From NCBI GenBank assembly GCA_905182935.1, contig CAJJDL010000334.1, forward strand, positions 1 through 9,296: a stretch of DNA of 9,296 nucleotides. Direction: 5' to 3'. This document shows, piece by piece, positions 1 through 6,625 of this stretch. The notes below the pieces were generated by a model. The model was given only the letters and a program-made list of their open reading frames with translations, was not told where the DNA came from and searched no databases. The DNA is from an uncultured Nitrospinaceae bacterium. GTDB lineage: Bacteria; Nitrospinota; Nitrospinia; Nitrospinales; VA-1. A program made the translations under genes and the position numbers. Within the stretch, counting starts at the first letter, position 1. The number at the start of each line of letters is the position of its first letter.

Positions 1-159
1 TAATGAAGAACCATCATCTCCTTCCTTAAAAACATATTCACCTTTAGCACAGTTCTTAAAAACCTTCTTTCTACCTACTAGTCTAAATAATTCTTTATCA
101 TTGAATACTTTAAAAAATGGAATCTTTTTAAGAAATGTCGTAATCGCATCTGTTTCCAT
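1..159 (-). CDS. Cyclic nucleotide-binding domain protein (5' part only)
   Basis: This is the first 53 codons of a minus-strand gene cut by the left edge of the window. The start is the ATG at 159, preceded by GGAG (complement of 169-172) at 9 nt spacing. The peptide has the pattern of the start of a cNMP-binding (CRP/FNR-type) domain: FLKKIPFF at residues 9-16, a helix with NDKELFRLVG, then KGEYVFKEGDDGSS at 39-52, matching the family's KGE-(V/I)-(I/F)-x-EG-x-x-G turn before the phosphate-binding part. The family senses small ligands or nucleotides and often carries a C-terminal DNA-binding or enzymatic domain. That part lies outside the window, so whether this is a transcription factor is unknown. 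It lies downstream of the 405-1196 gene on the same strand. Confidence 0.72.
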   Translation of the reverse strand, partial: METDAITTFLKKIPFFKVFNDKELFRLVGRKKVFKNCAKGEYVFKEGDDGSSL

Positions 160-214
160 ACAAAGAATCTCCGCTAACACAGTAATTGCTAAAACGAACA
201 GTATCACATTAGAT

Positions 215-220
215 ATTATA
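215..220 (-). promoter_or_regulatory. Possible -10 box for the cNMP-domain gene
   Basis: The minus strand reads TATAAT here, 56 nt upstream of the ATG at 159. No convincing -35 hexamer lies 16-18 nt upstream (GGGAAT at 238-243 is the nearest). In AT-rich DNA a lone TATAAT is weak evidence. Confidence 0.2.
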
Positions 221-299
221 AATAAATCGACTTTCTAATTCCCACTGTTCAGACTTCCTAGCCGATCAAACTCTAGACATCAATAATGGGGCGATGATA

Positions 300-327
300 C
301 CTTGACTACTTTAAGAAAGTAGCAAGG
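300..327. repeat. 12-bp bulged inverted repeat
   Basis: CCTTG (300-304) pairs with CAAGG (323-327), and CTACTTT (306-312) pairs with AAAGTAG (316-322). There is one unpaired A at 305 and a 3-nt loop. It lies between the stop of the 405-1196 gene and the start of the cNMP-domain gene, both on the minus strand. No T-tract follows on either strand, so it is not a standard Rho-independent terminator. It could be a 3'-end stabiliser, a processing site, or part of the next gene's leader. Confidence 0.5.
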
Positions 328-404
328 CACCTAAAAAAGTCTAACTACTTAACCTTAACTTTTCTGATTGTTTTTTATAGAGGGCCTGTAGGATGGGAGA
401 TCGA

Positions 405-1196
405 CTAGGCTTGTGTTTTAGCGTCTACCAAATCAATCTCGCCTGTATCTAAAGAAACAGGGTATTTCAGAGGTTCTAGAACTTGACTTACCTTATCCTG
501 AAAAAAGCGCATCAAGTCGTTCATTGAATTGATAATGAGTTCTTTGCTACTTGTATTAAGAACTTGAAACTGTTTGTGAAGTTCAGCATCTACCGTTGAT
601 GTCGCTAACTCATAAACTTTTTGAATATTTTCGACATTAAGGTCTGGGGCTTCTACCTCTTCTGAAGTCGTCCCTGCGGAAACTCGACTACCAAGGCTAA
701 TCTCAGAAGATTCAAGACCTAAGGTTTTCATAACAGCATTCGTGAGCTCCACTGCAACTTCTTTCGCGATCTCCTGATTACCAGTTAAAACAGCGATCGC
801 TTTTTCGACATCAAGCCCATCTGGGCTACTGGATAAAAAATCATTCACAATCGGTTCTATATTTGCCGATAATTTTTTAATAGCGTTCAACTCGTCCTCA
901 TTCAAATCCCCCTCAATAGTCTGAGAGTATTTTGAAGCCGCTTGCGCAACAGAGGATATATCCTGAACTGTTTGTTCATATGTAGACTGGACGTCAACAT
1001 AGGAACCAGAAAAATTTTGTTGCTCAGCAACATTCAAAGTCACCACATCTCCTTCACTTGTCTGCAAAGATGAATCAGTCTCTAGAGGCACATTCACCTC
1101 TTCTGATATAACTCTTCGATCAAGCAATTGCCTCTGAACCTCGAATGTAGTGATTTCTGATACTGCCATAATTTTAGTGCCTTCCTCTTTATTCAT
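405..1196 (-). CDS. Unrecognised 263-aa protein, probably sigma-28 (flagellar) regulon
   Basis: I cannot assign a function. The protein has no signal peptide, no membrane segment, and no cysteine or tryptophan, a composition it shares with the flagellins in this window. A short GDVVTL strand (49-54) follows a Ser/Thr-rich N-terminus. Next comes EGDLNEDELNAIKKL (95-109) with a helical stretch containing IVNDFL, then long predicted helices to the C-terminus. From memory, GD-x-VTL followed by EG-x-L-x-x-x-E-x-x-A recurs in uncharacterised proteins of motile bacteria; this needs a search. The longest frame (ATG at 1196, AGGG 4 nt upstream) is given. The ATG at 1169 (MAVSEI, 254 aa) has a better upstream GAGGAAGG (1180-1187) and a more normal leader length from the predicted promoter at 1213-1240, so it may be the true start. 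Confidence 0.8.
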   Translation of the reverse strand: MNKEEGTKIMAVSEITTFEVQRQLLDRRVISEEVNVPLETDSSLQTSEGDVVTLNVAEQQNFSGSYVDVQSTYEQTVQDISSVAQAASKYSQTIEGDLNEDELNAIKKLSANIEPIVNDFLSSSPDGLDVEKAIAVLTGNQEIAKEVAVELTNAVMKTLGLESSEISLGSRVSAGTTSEEVEAPDLNVENIQKVYELATSTVDAELHKQFQVLNTSSKELIINSMNDLMRFFQDKVSQVLEPLKYPVSLDTGEIDLVDAKTQA

Positions 1197-1212
1197 CTTT
1201 CCCTATAGTTTT

Positions 1213-1240
1213 GTATCGGTCATACAAAAAAATACCATTA
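1213..1240 (-). promoter_or_regulatory. Sigma-28 (FliA)-like promoter of the 405-1196 gene
   Basis: On the minus strand TAATGGTA (1233-1240) is followed after 12 nt by ACCGATAC (1213-1220). The sigma-28 consensus known from enteric bacteria is TAAAGTTT-N11-GCCGATAA. The -10 matches at 6 of 8 with the CCGATA core intact; the -35 matches at 5 of 8 with one extra spacer base. Both flagellin promoters in this window have the same CCGATA core. A transcript would start near 1206. Confidence 0.5.
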
Positions 1241-1511
1241 GATAAAAATGAACTAAAAACAAAAAAAATTCTCTTCGAAAGAAAAAAATCATTAAAAACC
1301 TTTAAAAGGAATACTTTACAATTTAATTAAATAAGTAAAAATTAGACTTTTAAAGAATTTTTGGAGGGATAATACGCTAAACTTGGGGGAAATAATACGC
1401 TTTATGGCTTCGAACAAACGTATAATGCTCTAGTTATTAAGCCGAGAACACAATTATTAAAGTATGACAGTCATTTGTTTGCTAAATAAATACCCTATGT
1501 CCACTAAGAAC
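1241..1511. other. AT-rich gap between rmlC and the 405-1196 gene
   Basis: I see no gene here. It contains A/T-tracts (1255-1350), a direct repeat ATAATACGCT at 1369-1378 and 1392-1401 (23 bp apart), a TATAAT at 1421-1426, and the palindrome ATGACAGTCAT at 1464-1474. No clear terminator for rmlC is visible. Confidence 0.5.
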
Positions 1512-2039
1512 CTAGATCGCCGCAAAGTTCGGATACTCAATATCTTTTTCTGAAAGTATTGGATTTTCGATAGGCCAGTCGATAGCCAAGTCTGGATCAT
1601 TCCACATAATTCCACGTTCACTTTGTGGAGAATAATAATCTGAACATTTATACAAAACCTCTGCTGAGTCACTTAACACACAAAAACCGTGTGCAAAGCC
1701 GACAGGAATATACAGTTGTAAACTATTCGCTTTAGAAAGAGAAAGTCCCCACCACTTTCCATAAGTAGAAGAACCCTTACGAATATCTACTGCAACATCG
1801 AATATCTCCCCCCGAACAACTCTTACCAGTTTATCTTGTCCAGGATTTACCTGATAATGAAGTCCCCTAAGTACTCCCTTTTCAGAAACGGAATGATTGT
1901 CTTGAACAAAGCGCGCAGAAACTCCATGCTCCTTATACCTGCTCTCAGAATAAACCTCATAGAACAACCCCCGTGAGTCTCTGAATACGTTAGGTTCAAT
2001 AATAATTAGACCGTCTATTGGAGATTTGCTCACTTTCAT
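1512..2039 (-). CDS. rmlC: dTDP-4-dehydrorhamnose 3,5-epimerase (RmlC family)
   Basis: RmlC is a cytoplasmic cupin enzyme that epimerises C3 and C5 of dTDP-4-keto-6-deoxyglucose on the way to dTDP-L-rhamnose, a precursor of O-antigen and other surface glycans. The 175 residues match the usual length of about 180. Visible family motifs are FRDSRGLFYEVY (19-30), FVQDNHSVSEKGVLRGLHYQ (44-63) with the expected catalytic His61, KLVRVVRGEIFDVAVDIRKGS (70-90), YIPVGFAHGF (110-119), and Tyr130 in the LYKCSDYYSP segment, the usual acid/base tyrosine. The start has AAGG 9 nt upstream. It lies 56 bp downstream of the methyltransferase with no terminator between, so they are probably co-transcribed. RmlA, RmlB and RmlD are not in the window. 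A relative acting on another dTDP-sugar cannot be excluded. Confidence 0.93.
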   Translation of the reverse strand: MKVSKSPIDGLIIIEPNVFRDSRGLFYEVYSESRYKEHGVSARFVQDNHSVSEKGVLRGLHYQVNPGQDKLVRVVRGEIFDVAVDIRKGSSTYGKWWGLSLSKANSLQLYIPVGFAHGFCVLSDSAEVLYKCSDYYSPQSERGIMWNDPDLAIDWPIENPILSEKDIEYPNFAAI

Positions 2040-2095
2040 TAAATCTTGCCTTTATATAAATAATTAATACCCATACACCTTCCTAACCTGACAAA

Positions 2096-2860
2096 TCATT
2101 TCCGAGTTCCCACAATTAAAACATGCCTAAATAAATAACGTAAAAATGGAAACATTCTATCTAAAGAAAGATCTAGATTGAAAGCTAGTCGGGTCAACCA
2201 GTTATTCGGGTTATTAAAAAAAATGCCTGATACAACTCCTAAAGGAACCGAAAAAAACTCTTCATAATAATGTGAGGTATTAAATTTTTTTTCTAATTCC
2301 GAAAGTTCCTTAAACATAAGTGGCTTTTCATCAATTGTACGGGCAAAAGGAGTCATCACTCTGACTAATTTTGCTATAGGATTAATACCTAGTGGTTCTG
2401 CAAATAAGATTTTTCCACCTGGCTTTAGAACTCGATAGATTTCATCAAGCGCCCTACTATAATCCAAATGGTGCAAGATGGCACAACCGTAAACAAAATC
2501 AAAAGAGTCATCTTCAAAGTCAAGGTTGTTAGCATCCATTAGACGAAAATATGGTTTAACTTTAGAAAGGTGCTCACTCTCCTTACCCCGATTTATTTCT
2601 TCCTGAGAAATATTAATGCAATATAAATTTCTCGGTTTAATATCATTATCTTCAATCCAAGATTTCCACGATGTAGAACCTAACTCCAATACATTTTTAC
2701 CTTGAGCATGTTCAAGTTCACTCTGAATTATTCGAGCCCTTCTTTGTAAAAAAAGGTGGGAGGTATGCTCAAACAGGCGCATGTAACCATCTCTTTGCAG
2801 CCCGTCATCAAAAGCATCCTGTTCTCTTTGGGCTCTGGCAGAAAGTGGCCCCTCTATCAT
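2096..2860 (-). CDS. Class I SAM-dependent methyltransferase
   Basis: This 254-residue protein has a Rossmann-type methyltransferase core of the Methyltransf_11 kind. Motif I is VLELGSTS (57-64), a variant of the E-x-G-x-G-x-G SAM loop in which the later glycines are replaced. The acidic MDANNLDF (108-115) precedes the DDSFDFVYGCAILHHL segment (117-132), and LKPGGKILFAEP (145-156) forms the post-motif. The C-terminus has hydrophobic stretches (about 202-215 and 236-250) that could contact a membrane or lipid-linked substrate. The frame can be extended to a TTG at 2875, but that codon lies beside the GAGG ribosome site for the ATG at 2860, so I use the ATG. Its position before rmlC suggests modification of a sugar or glycan, but the substrate is not shown by the sequence. 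Confidence 0.88.
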   Translation of the reverse strand: MIEGPLSARAQREQDAFDDGLQRDGYMRLFEHTSHLFLQRRARIIQSELEHAQGKNVLELGSTSWKSWIEDNDIKPRNLYCINISQEEINRGKESEHLSKVKPYFRLMDANNLDFEDDSFDFVYGCAILHHLDYSRALDEIYRVLKPGGKILFAEPLGINPIAKLVRVMTPFARTIDEKPLMFKELSELEKKFNTSHYYEEFFSVPLGVVSGIFFNNPNNWLTRLAFNLDLSLDRMFPFLRYLFRHVLIVGTRK

Positions 2861-2869
2861 TAAATTATT

Positions 2870-2873
2870 CCTC
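2870..2873 (-). promoter_or_regulatory. Ribosome binding site fixing the methyltransferase start
   Basis: The minus strand reads GAGG here, 9 nt before the ATG at 2860. It overlaps the first codons of the longer TTG frame and so argues against that longer form. Confidence 0.75.
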
Positions 2874-3050
2874 AAAAAATGAACTATAAAGCTTCAAAAA
2901 TAAATCAGCCGAAATACTACAAATCAGTGCTCACCTTAACATAATATAAATAAACTTTATTAAGACATTTCCTCTTTAAAAAAATAATATAATAAGACTC
3001 TTAAAACATAAAAATGAGTTATATTTAAAACCTATTTCTTGTCAGTAGAA

Positions 3051-3069
3051 ATAATATTTTAAATATTAT
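3051..3069. repeat. 19-bp AT-only palindrome before hisA
   Basis: ATAATATTT (3051-3059) and AAATATTAT (3061-3069) are perfect inverted arms around one T. It lies 24 bp before the hisA start in the 232-bp divergent gap between the methyltransferase and hisA. The inner AATATT-N3-AATATT also occurs in the other divergent gap (5596-5610). It may be an operator, but AT-rich DNA makes such palindromes easy by chance. Confidence 0.4.
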
Positions 3070-3092
3070 CAATATTTAACAAAAACTCTTAT

Positions 3093-3827
3093 ATGAAAAT
3101 TATCCCTGCCGTTGATATAAAGAAAGGACGTTGTGTCCGTTTATCTCAAGGATTGGCGGACCAAGAAACTGTTTATTCAGATGACCCAGTTGCCATGGCG
3201 TGCCATTGGGACGAAGAAGGTGCACCGCTTATACATATTGTAGATTTAGATGGTGCTTTTGAAGGACAACCAGCCAATGCAGAAATAGTAAAAAACATAA
3301 TATACAATAGCTCGGTTGATATTCAGGTAGGAGGTGGAATTCGCAATCTTAATACTATAGAAAAATATATTAACGCGGGAGCCTATCGGGTAATTTTGGG
3401 AACTATCGCGCAAAAAGAACCGGAGTTTGTGATTAAGGCATGCAAAGAATTCCCCGGAAAAATCATTGTTGGTATTGACGCTCGTGATGGGAATGTCGCA
3501 ATCAAAGGATGGGTAGAGGTTTCTAATCAGCGCGCTACTGATTTAGCAAAAGAGCTTGAATCCTGTGGAGTATCTGGATACATCTTCACCGATATTGCCT
3601 GCGATGGAATGCTTCAAGGTCCTAACTTAAAAAGTATCAAGGAATTTGCTAAGAACACCAAACTTCCAGTAATCGCATCTGGTGGCGTAGGGAAATTGAA
3701 GGATATTGACAACTTGCTAACACTTGAAACCGATGGTGTAGAGGGAATTATTATCGGGAAAGCTCTTTACGATAAAAAATTTACCTACGCACAAACTCTA
3801 GAATTATTAAATCACCATGCTAACTAA
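3093..3827 (+). CDS. hisA: ProFAR isomerase, histidine biosynthesis (HisA)
   Basis: HisA is the (beta-alpha)8-barrel isomerase (EC 5.3.1.16) that converts ProFAR to PRFAR, the fourth step of histidine synthesis, in the cytoplasm. The 244 residues are the normal length. Visible signatures are [15 protein letters not shown] (3-17) with catalytic Asp8, [13 protein letters not shown] (50-62), the phosphate loop VGGGIRN (79-85), VGIDARDG (126-133) with catalytic Asp129, [13 protein letters not shown] (166-178), and ASGGVG (195-200). The product of HisA is the substrate of HisF, whose start codon overlaps the hisA end. No Shine-Dalgarno sequence is visible before the ATG, so the mRNA may have a very short or A/U-rich leader. 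HisH and the other his genes are not in the window. Confidence 0.96.
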   Translation: MKIIPAVDIKKGRCVRLSQGLADQETVYSDDPVAMACHWDEEGAPLIHIVDLDGAFEGQPANAEIVKNIIYNSSVDIQVGGGIRNLNTIEKYINAGAYRVILGTIAQKEPEFVIKACKEFPGKIIVGIDARDGNVAIKGWVEVSNQRATDLAKELESCGVSGYIFTDIACDGMLQGPNLKSIKEFAKNTKLPVIASGGVGKLKDIDNLLTLETDGVEGIIIGKALYDKKFTYAQTLELLNHHAN

Positions 3828-4653
3828 AAGAATTATTCCCTGCCTAGATGTTAAAGACGGAAGAGTAGTTAAAGGAGTTAACTTCGTAAATTTGCGAGAT
3901 GCCGGTGATCCAGTAGAAATTGCCGCCGCCTATGAAAAAGAAGGTGCCGACGAACTAACTTTTCTTGATATCACCGCATCACATGAGAAAAGAGACATTA
4001 TCTTGGAAATTGTGGCGCGTACAGCGGAAAGAGTTTTCATGCCGCTCACGGTAGGTGGTGGAGTTCGATGTTTGGATGATATTCGGAACCTCCTTAACTC
4101 GGGTGCCGATAAGGTTGCTATTAATACTGCAGCAGTACAAAACCCAGAGTTTGTACGTAATGCAGCTGAACGTTTTGGAAGTCAATGTATTGTTGTTGCT
4201 ATCGATGCCAAACGAGTGGAGGCTACTCGCAAAGCCACTGATTCAATTTTAAGCTGGCATAAACTTCATTCTGACCTTTTTCTGACTGGAAATGAATCCG
4301 CGCTCGCCTTTGAGGTGTTCATTCACGGAGGAAGGACTCCCACCGGCATCAATGTTTTGCCTTGGGCTCAACTAATGGAAGCCTATGGTGCAGGTGAAAT
4401 CCTCCTTACAAGCATGGACTCTGATGGAACTAAAAATGGGTATGACTTAGAACTTAACTGTTCGGTATCAGAATCTCTTACTATCCCACTGATAGCTTCG
4501 GGAGGAGCAGGAACACTCGAACATCTTTTTGAAGGGATTTCTAAAGGTAAAGCAGATGCCATTTTAGCAGCATCAATTTTTCACTTCAAGGAGTTTACAA
4601 TTGGAGAAGCAAAAAATTACTTAAGGTTAAAAGGCATCCCCGTTCGAATATAA
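3817..4653 (+). CDS. hisF: Imidazole glycerol phosphate synthase cyclase subunit (HisF), with insertion
   Basis: HisF is the barrel subunit of imidazole glycerol phosphate synthase. With ammonia from HisH it converts PRFAR to imidazole glycerol phosphate and AICAR. Canonical features are [19 protein letters not shown] (5-23) with catalytic Asp11, LTVGGGVR (77-84), VVAIDAKR (126-133) with catalytic Asp130, [12 protein letters not shown] (199-210), and [10 protein letters not shown] (227-236). The protein has 278 residues against about 252 usually. Compared with my recollection of Thermotoga HisF, the extra 27 or so residues lie at about 135-163, in the loop after strand beta5 on the catalytic face; [13 protein letters not shown] then resumes the normal pattern. 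The frame is uninterrupted. The start overlaps the hisA end by 11 bp (ATGCTAACTAA) without its own ribosome site, so translation is probably coupled. Confidence 0.95.
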   Translation: MLTKRIIPCLDVKDGRVVKGVNFVNLRDAGDPVEIAAAYEKEGADELTFLDITASHEKRDIILEIVARTAERVFMPLTVGGGVRCLDDIRNLLNSGADKVAINTAAVQNPEFVRNAAERFGSQCIVVAIDAKRVEATRKATDSILSWHKLHSDLFLTGNESALAFEVFIHGGRTPTGINVLPWAQLMEAYGAGEILLTSMDSDGTKNGYDLELNCSVSESLTIPLIASGGAGTLEHLFEGISKGKADAILAASIFHFKEFTIGEAKNYLRLKGIPVRI

Positions 4654-4664
4654 AACTCATTCGA
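4644..4664. terminator. Weak inverted repeat between convergent genes
   Basis: TCGAAT (4644-4649) pairs with ATTCGA (4659-4664) around a 9-nt loop, across the hisF stop and the 11-bp gap to the LD-carboxypeptidase stop. It is AT-rich and has no clear T-tract, so a role as bidirectional terminator is only a possibility. Confidence 0.22.
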
Positions 4665-5582
4665 TTATAAGACACCACAGTTTTCGAATTCTAAAGCTTT
4701 AAGGTTAGTATCCAAGCTTGCCTCGACTCCCATAGGGATAGTAAGCATTTCTCTTCCGTGACCAGATGGGAAGTTCGTTAACACAGGAAAAGAACTCCCA
4801 GAAAAAATATCATTTAAAATTTCATTGAAAGACCCACCTGATTTTTTAGAAGGCAAACAATTGACCATCTCACCAAAAATAATTCCACGTACTCCCTTAA
4901 ACTTTCCCGCCTGCTTCAGGTGCCAAAGCATCCCGTCAATTTTATAAAGCGGCTCATTAACATCCTCAAGTAAAAGAATTTTATTACGAGTTTTAATTTC
5001 CCATGGTGTCCCTAAAGAACGGCAGAGCAAAGTAAGACACCCACCTATTACCCTCCCCTCTGCAGTCCCTGACTTAAAAACATGTGCCTCATTAGCGGTT
5101 AGCCGTTTACCTGCCTTCTTTCCCGAAAGAATCTCGCTAAACTGGATTTTTGACTTTGGCATGGGGTAGTTTCCAAAATTCCCTGCTACCATCGGACCAT
5201 GAAATGTAACTAATGAACATTGCTGAACAAGAAATAAAATAAGAAGTGTAATATCACTGGAACCCACAAAAATTTTTGGGTTCTTACGAATAATGGAAGA
5301 ATCTAAACTCGGGAGGATATGGCTAGTTCCATAGCCACCACGTGCGCAGAAGATGGCTTTTATTTGCGGATCTCTAAAAAAACCATGTAGATCCTCGATC
5401 CTTTGCTCAACAGTTCCAGCCATATATCTATCCTGAGCAAGAACATGCTTCCCTAACACGGGGGAAAATCCCATTTTTTTGAGTATTCCTAGTCCTTTTT
5501 TTAGAATTTTTTTATCGACTGGACCCGCTGGTGCGGCTATTCCTATTTTATCTCCCTGTTTTAACCTTTTAGGATATTTCAT
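4665..5582 (-). CDS. LD-carboxypeptidase, family S66 (LdcA-like)
   Basis: Family S66 serine peptidases remove the terminal D-alanine from tetrapeptide stems (L,D bond) during peptidoglycan recycling, usually in the cytoplasm; the fold is shared with microcin-C immunity protein MccF. The 305 residues match the family length. Visible signatures are LKQGDKIGIAAPAGP (7-21), FCARGGYGTSHILP (78-91), the nucleophile region FVGSSDIT (105-112) with Ser109, LLLEDVNEPLYKIDGML (203-219) with Glu206, and NFPSGHG (270-276) with His275, giving the Ser-Glu-His triad. There is no signal peptide, which fits a cytoplasmic recycling enzyme. It is transcribed against hisF and away from the cytidylyltransferase. 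The upstream GGAAAAAG gives a modest ribosome site. Peptidoglycan recycling is more likely than MccF-type immunity, but the two are hard to separate by motif. Confidence 0.92.
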   Translation of the reverse strand: MKYPKRLKQGDKIGIAAPAGPVDKKILKKGLGILKKMGFSPVLGKHVLAQDRYMAGTVEQRIEDLHGFFRDPQIKAIFCARGGYGTSHILPSLDSSIIRKNPKIFVGSSDITLLILFLVQQCSLVTFHGPMVAGNFGNYPMPKSKIQFSEILSGKKAGKRLTANEAHVFKSGTAEGRVIGGCLTLLCRSLGTPWEIKTRNKILLLEDVNEPLYKIDGMLWHLKQAGKFKGVRGIIFGEMVNCLPSKKSGGSFNEILNDIFSGSSFPVLTNFPSGHGREMLTIPMGVEASLDTNLKALEFENCGVL

Positions 5583-5594
5583 CTACTTTTTCCG

Positions 5595-5611
5595 CAATAT
5601 TACAAATATTG
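5595..5611. repeat. 17-bp inverted repeat in divergent promoter gap
   Basis: CAATATT (5595-5601) and AATATTG (5605-5611) form perfect arms around ACA, in the 76-bp gap between the divergent LD-carboxypeptidase and cytidylyltransferase genes. It matches the element before hisA (3052-3068) at 13 of 17 positions. Confidence 0.4.
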
Positions 5612-5658
5612 TCTAAAAATCGGTACAATAAAATCTGTTTAAATAAAAATAACTCAAT

Positions 5659-6396
5659 ATGCCTGTTGTAGCTGCTGTATTACAAGCCAGAATGACTTCA
5701 ACTCGCCTGCCGGGAAAATCTCTTTATCCCCTGGCTGGTGTTTCACTGATTGAGCATATCATCAATCGAATAAAATCGGTGACTGATATCGATCATATTG
5801 TCCTTGCTGTTCCTGACTTACCATCCGAAACTAATCTTATAGAGACGGCACAGCGGTTGAACGTTGCCATTGTAAAAGGTCCAGAAGAAGATGTTCTTAA
5901 AAGATTTCTAATGGCTGCCGATCATGTAAAAGCTAAGCATATCGTACGCATATGTGGAGATAATCCATTGGTCGACAGACAGTTGATGCGTTCATTGATT
6001 CATTCTCACTTGAAAAAAAATACTGACTATACAATTACATCCGATCCTATTCCTCTAGGAACAGGCTCAGAAGTAGCTAAAGTAGATGCTTTAAAAAAAA
6101 TTGCTACGATAACAAAGGAACCTAAATATAGAGAACATGTTACCACCTGGTTTCATGACCACCCGACGACCCATATTCAGCCTAATGTGCCGGCACCCGC
6201 TTATCTAGTAAATAAACCTTATCGGTTGACCGTCGACACAGAGAGTGATTTGTCCCTTATGGAAAAAATTTTTCAACAATTCTGTACTACGACCTCACCG
6301 CTACCAGACCTCGCAAAAGTCATCGGTTTTCTAGATACTCACCCTGACATAGCCAAAATAAATGCCCATATCCAGCAAAAGAACTGGCGATCGTAA
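5659..6396 (+). CDS. Cytidylyltransferase-family protein, SpsF-like (surface or flagellin glycan)
   Basis: This 245-residue protein belongs to the cytidylyltransferase family that includes KdsB, NeuA and SpsF and makes CMP- or CDP-activated sugars. The N-terminal signature is LQARMTSTRLPGKSL (8-22), in which QAR-x-x-S-x-RLPGK is the nucleotide-binding loop. VRICGDNPLVD (96-106) is the metal-binding GD-x-P motif. The Rossmann-like order and length agree best with the SpsF subgroup. The sugar is not readable from the sequence. It ends 8 bp before the flagellin 1 promoter, and in other bacteria NeuA/PtmB-type enzymes next to flagellin supply CMP-nonulosonates for flagellin glycosylation; a similar role here is an inference. 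No ribosome site is visible before the ATG. Confidence 0.87.
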   Translation: MPVVAAVLQARMTSTRLPGKSLYPLAGVSLIEHIINRIKSVTDIDHIVLAVPDLPSETNLIETAQRLNVAIVKGPEEDVLKRFLMAADHVKAKHIVRICGDNPLVDRQLMRSLIHSHLKKNTDYTITSDPIPLGTGSEVAKVDALKKIATITKEPKYREHVTTWFHDHPTTHIQPNVPAPAYLVNKPYRLTVDTESDLSLMEKIFQQFCTTTSPLPDLAKVIGFLDTHPDIAKINAHIQQKNWRS

Positions 6397-6403
6397 TTTT
6401 TTC

Positions 6404-6430
6404 TAAAGTTTAAAGTATCTACTCCGATAC
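6404..6430 (+). promoter_or_regulatory. Sigma-28 (FliA) promoter of flagellin 1
   Basis: TAAAGTTT (6404-6411) is a perfect -35. After exactly 11 nt it is followed by TCCGATAC (6423-6430), 6 of 8 to GCCGATAA. In total 14 of 16 consensus positions match. Transcription would start near 6437 and give a leader of about 190 nt. Confidence 0.85.
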
Positions 6431-6436
6431 TCTCAT

Positions 6437-6612
6437 TAAGCTAGAGATTATCCAATTACTGGAAATACTCTAATTAAATTTTTATACAAGGTAGATAGCA
6501 AGTGGGATCTAAGGAAAACCACTTAAAATAAAAACCTTAGGGGGCAGTAAAAGAAGTAAATAACATAAATTATTCCAAGTTTTAATAGGAATAAACCTTT
6601 TCAACTCATGGT
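6437..6612 (+). ncRNA. Structured flagellin 1 leader with candidate pseudoknot
   Basis: The leader holds interleaved complementary segments: AAGTGG (6500-6505) with CCACTT (6519-6524), and CTAAGG (6509-6514) with CCTTAG (6535-6540). The order A-B-A'-B' gives either an H-type pseudoknot, whose third loop is the A-rich AAAATAAAAA (6525-6534), or two mutually exclusive hairpins. In the first hairpin an AAGGA motif (6511-6515) is in the loop; in the second its GG is paired. A further stem TTATTCC (6570-6576) with GGAATAA (6588-6594) lies nearer the ribosome site. A weak TAGAG/CTCTA stem (6442-6472) begins the leader. This is a cis-regulatory RNA candidate, not a known family I recognise. Confidence 0.5.
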
Positions 6613-6625
6613 GGAGGATTAGGGA

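Noticed and set aside
259..266. GCCGATCA resembling a plus-strand sigma-28 -10
   Set aside because: No -35 at the required distance (3 of 8 matches) and no plus-strand gene follows.
1457..1672. Minus-strand 71-codon frame overlapping the end of rmlC
   Set aside because: It overlaps conserved rmlC codons in another frame, has no ribosome site and a composition unlike a protein.
3979..4252. Short frames on both strands within hisF
   Set aside because: They are out-of-frame shadows of the conserved HisF coding sequence.
6608..6622. Four-codon frame ATG-GTG-GAG-GAT-TAG over the flagellin 1 ribosome site
   Set aside because: It is fully explained by the GGAGG ribosome site, and no separate ribosome site serves it.
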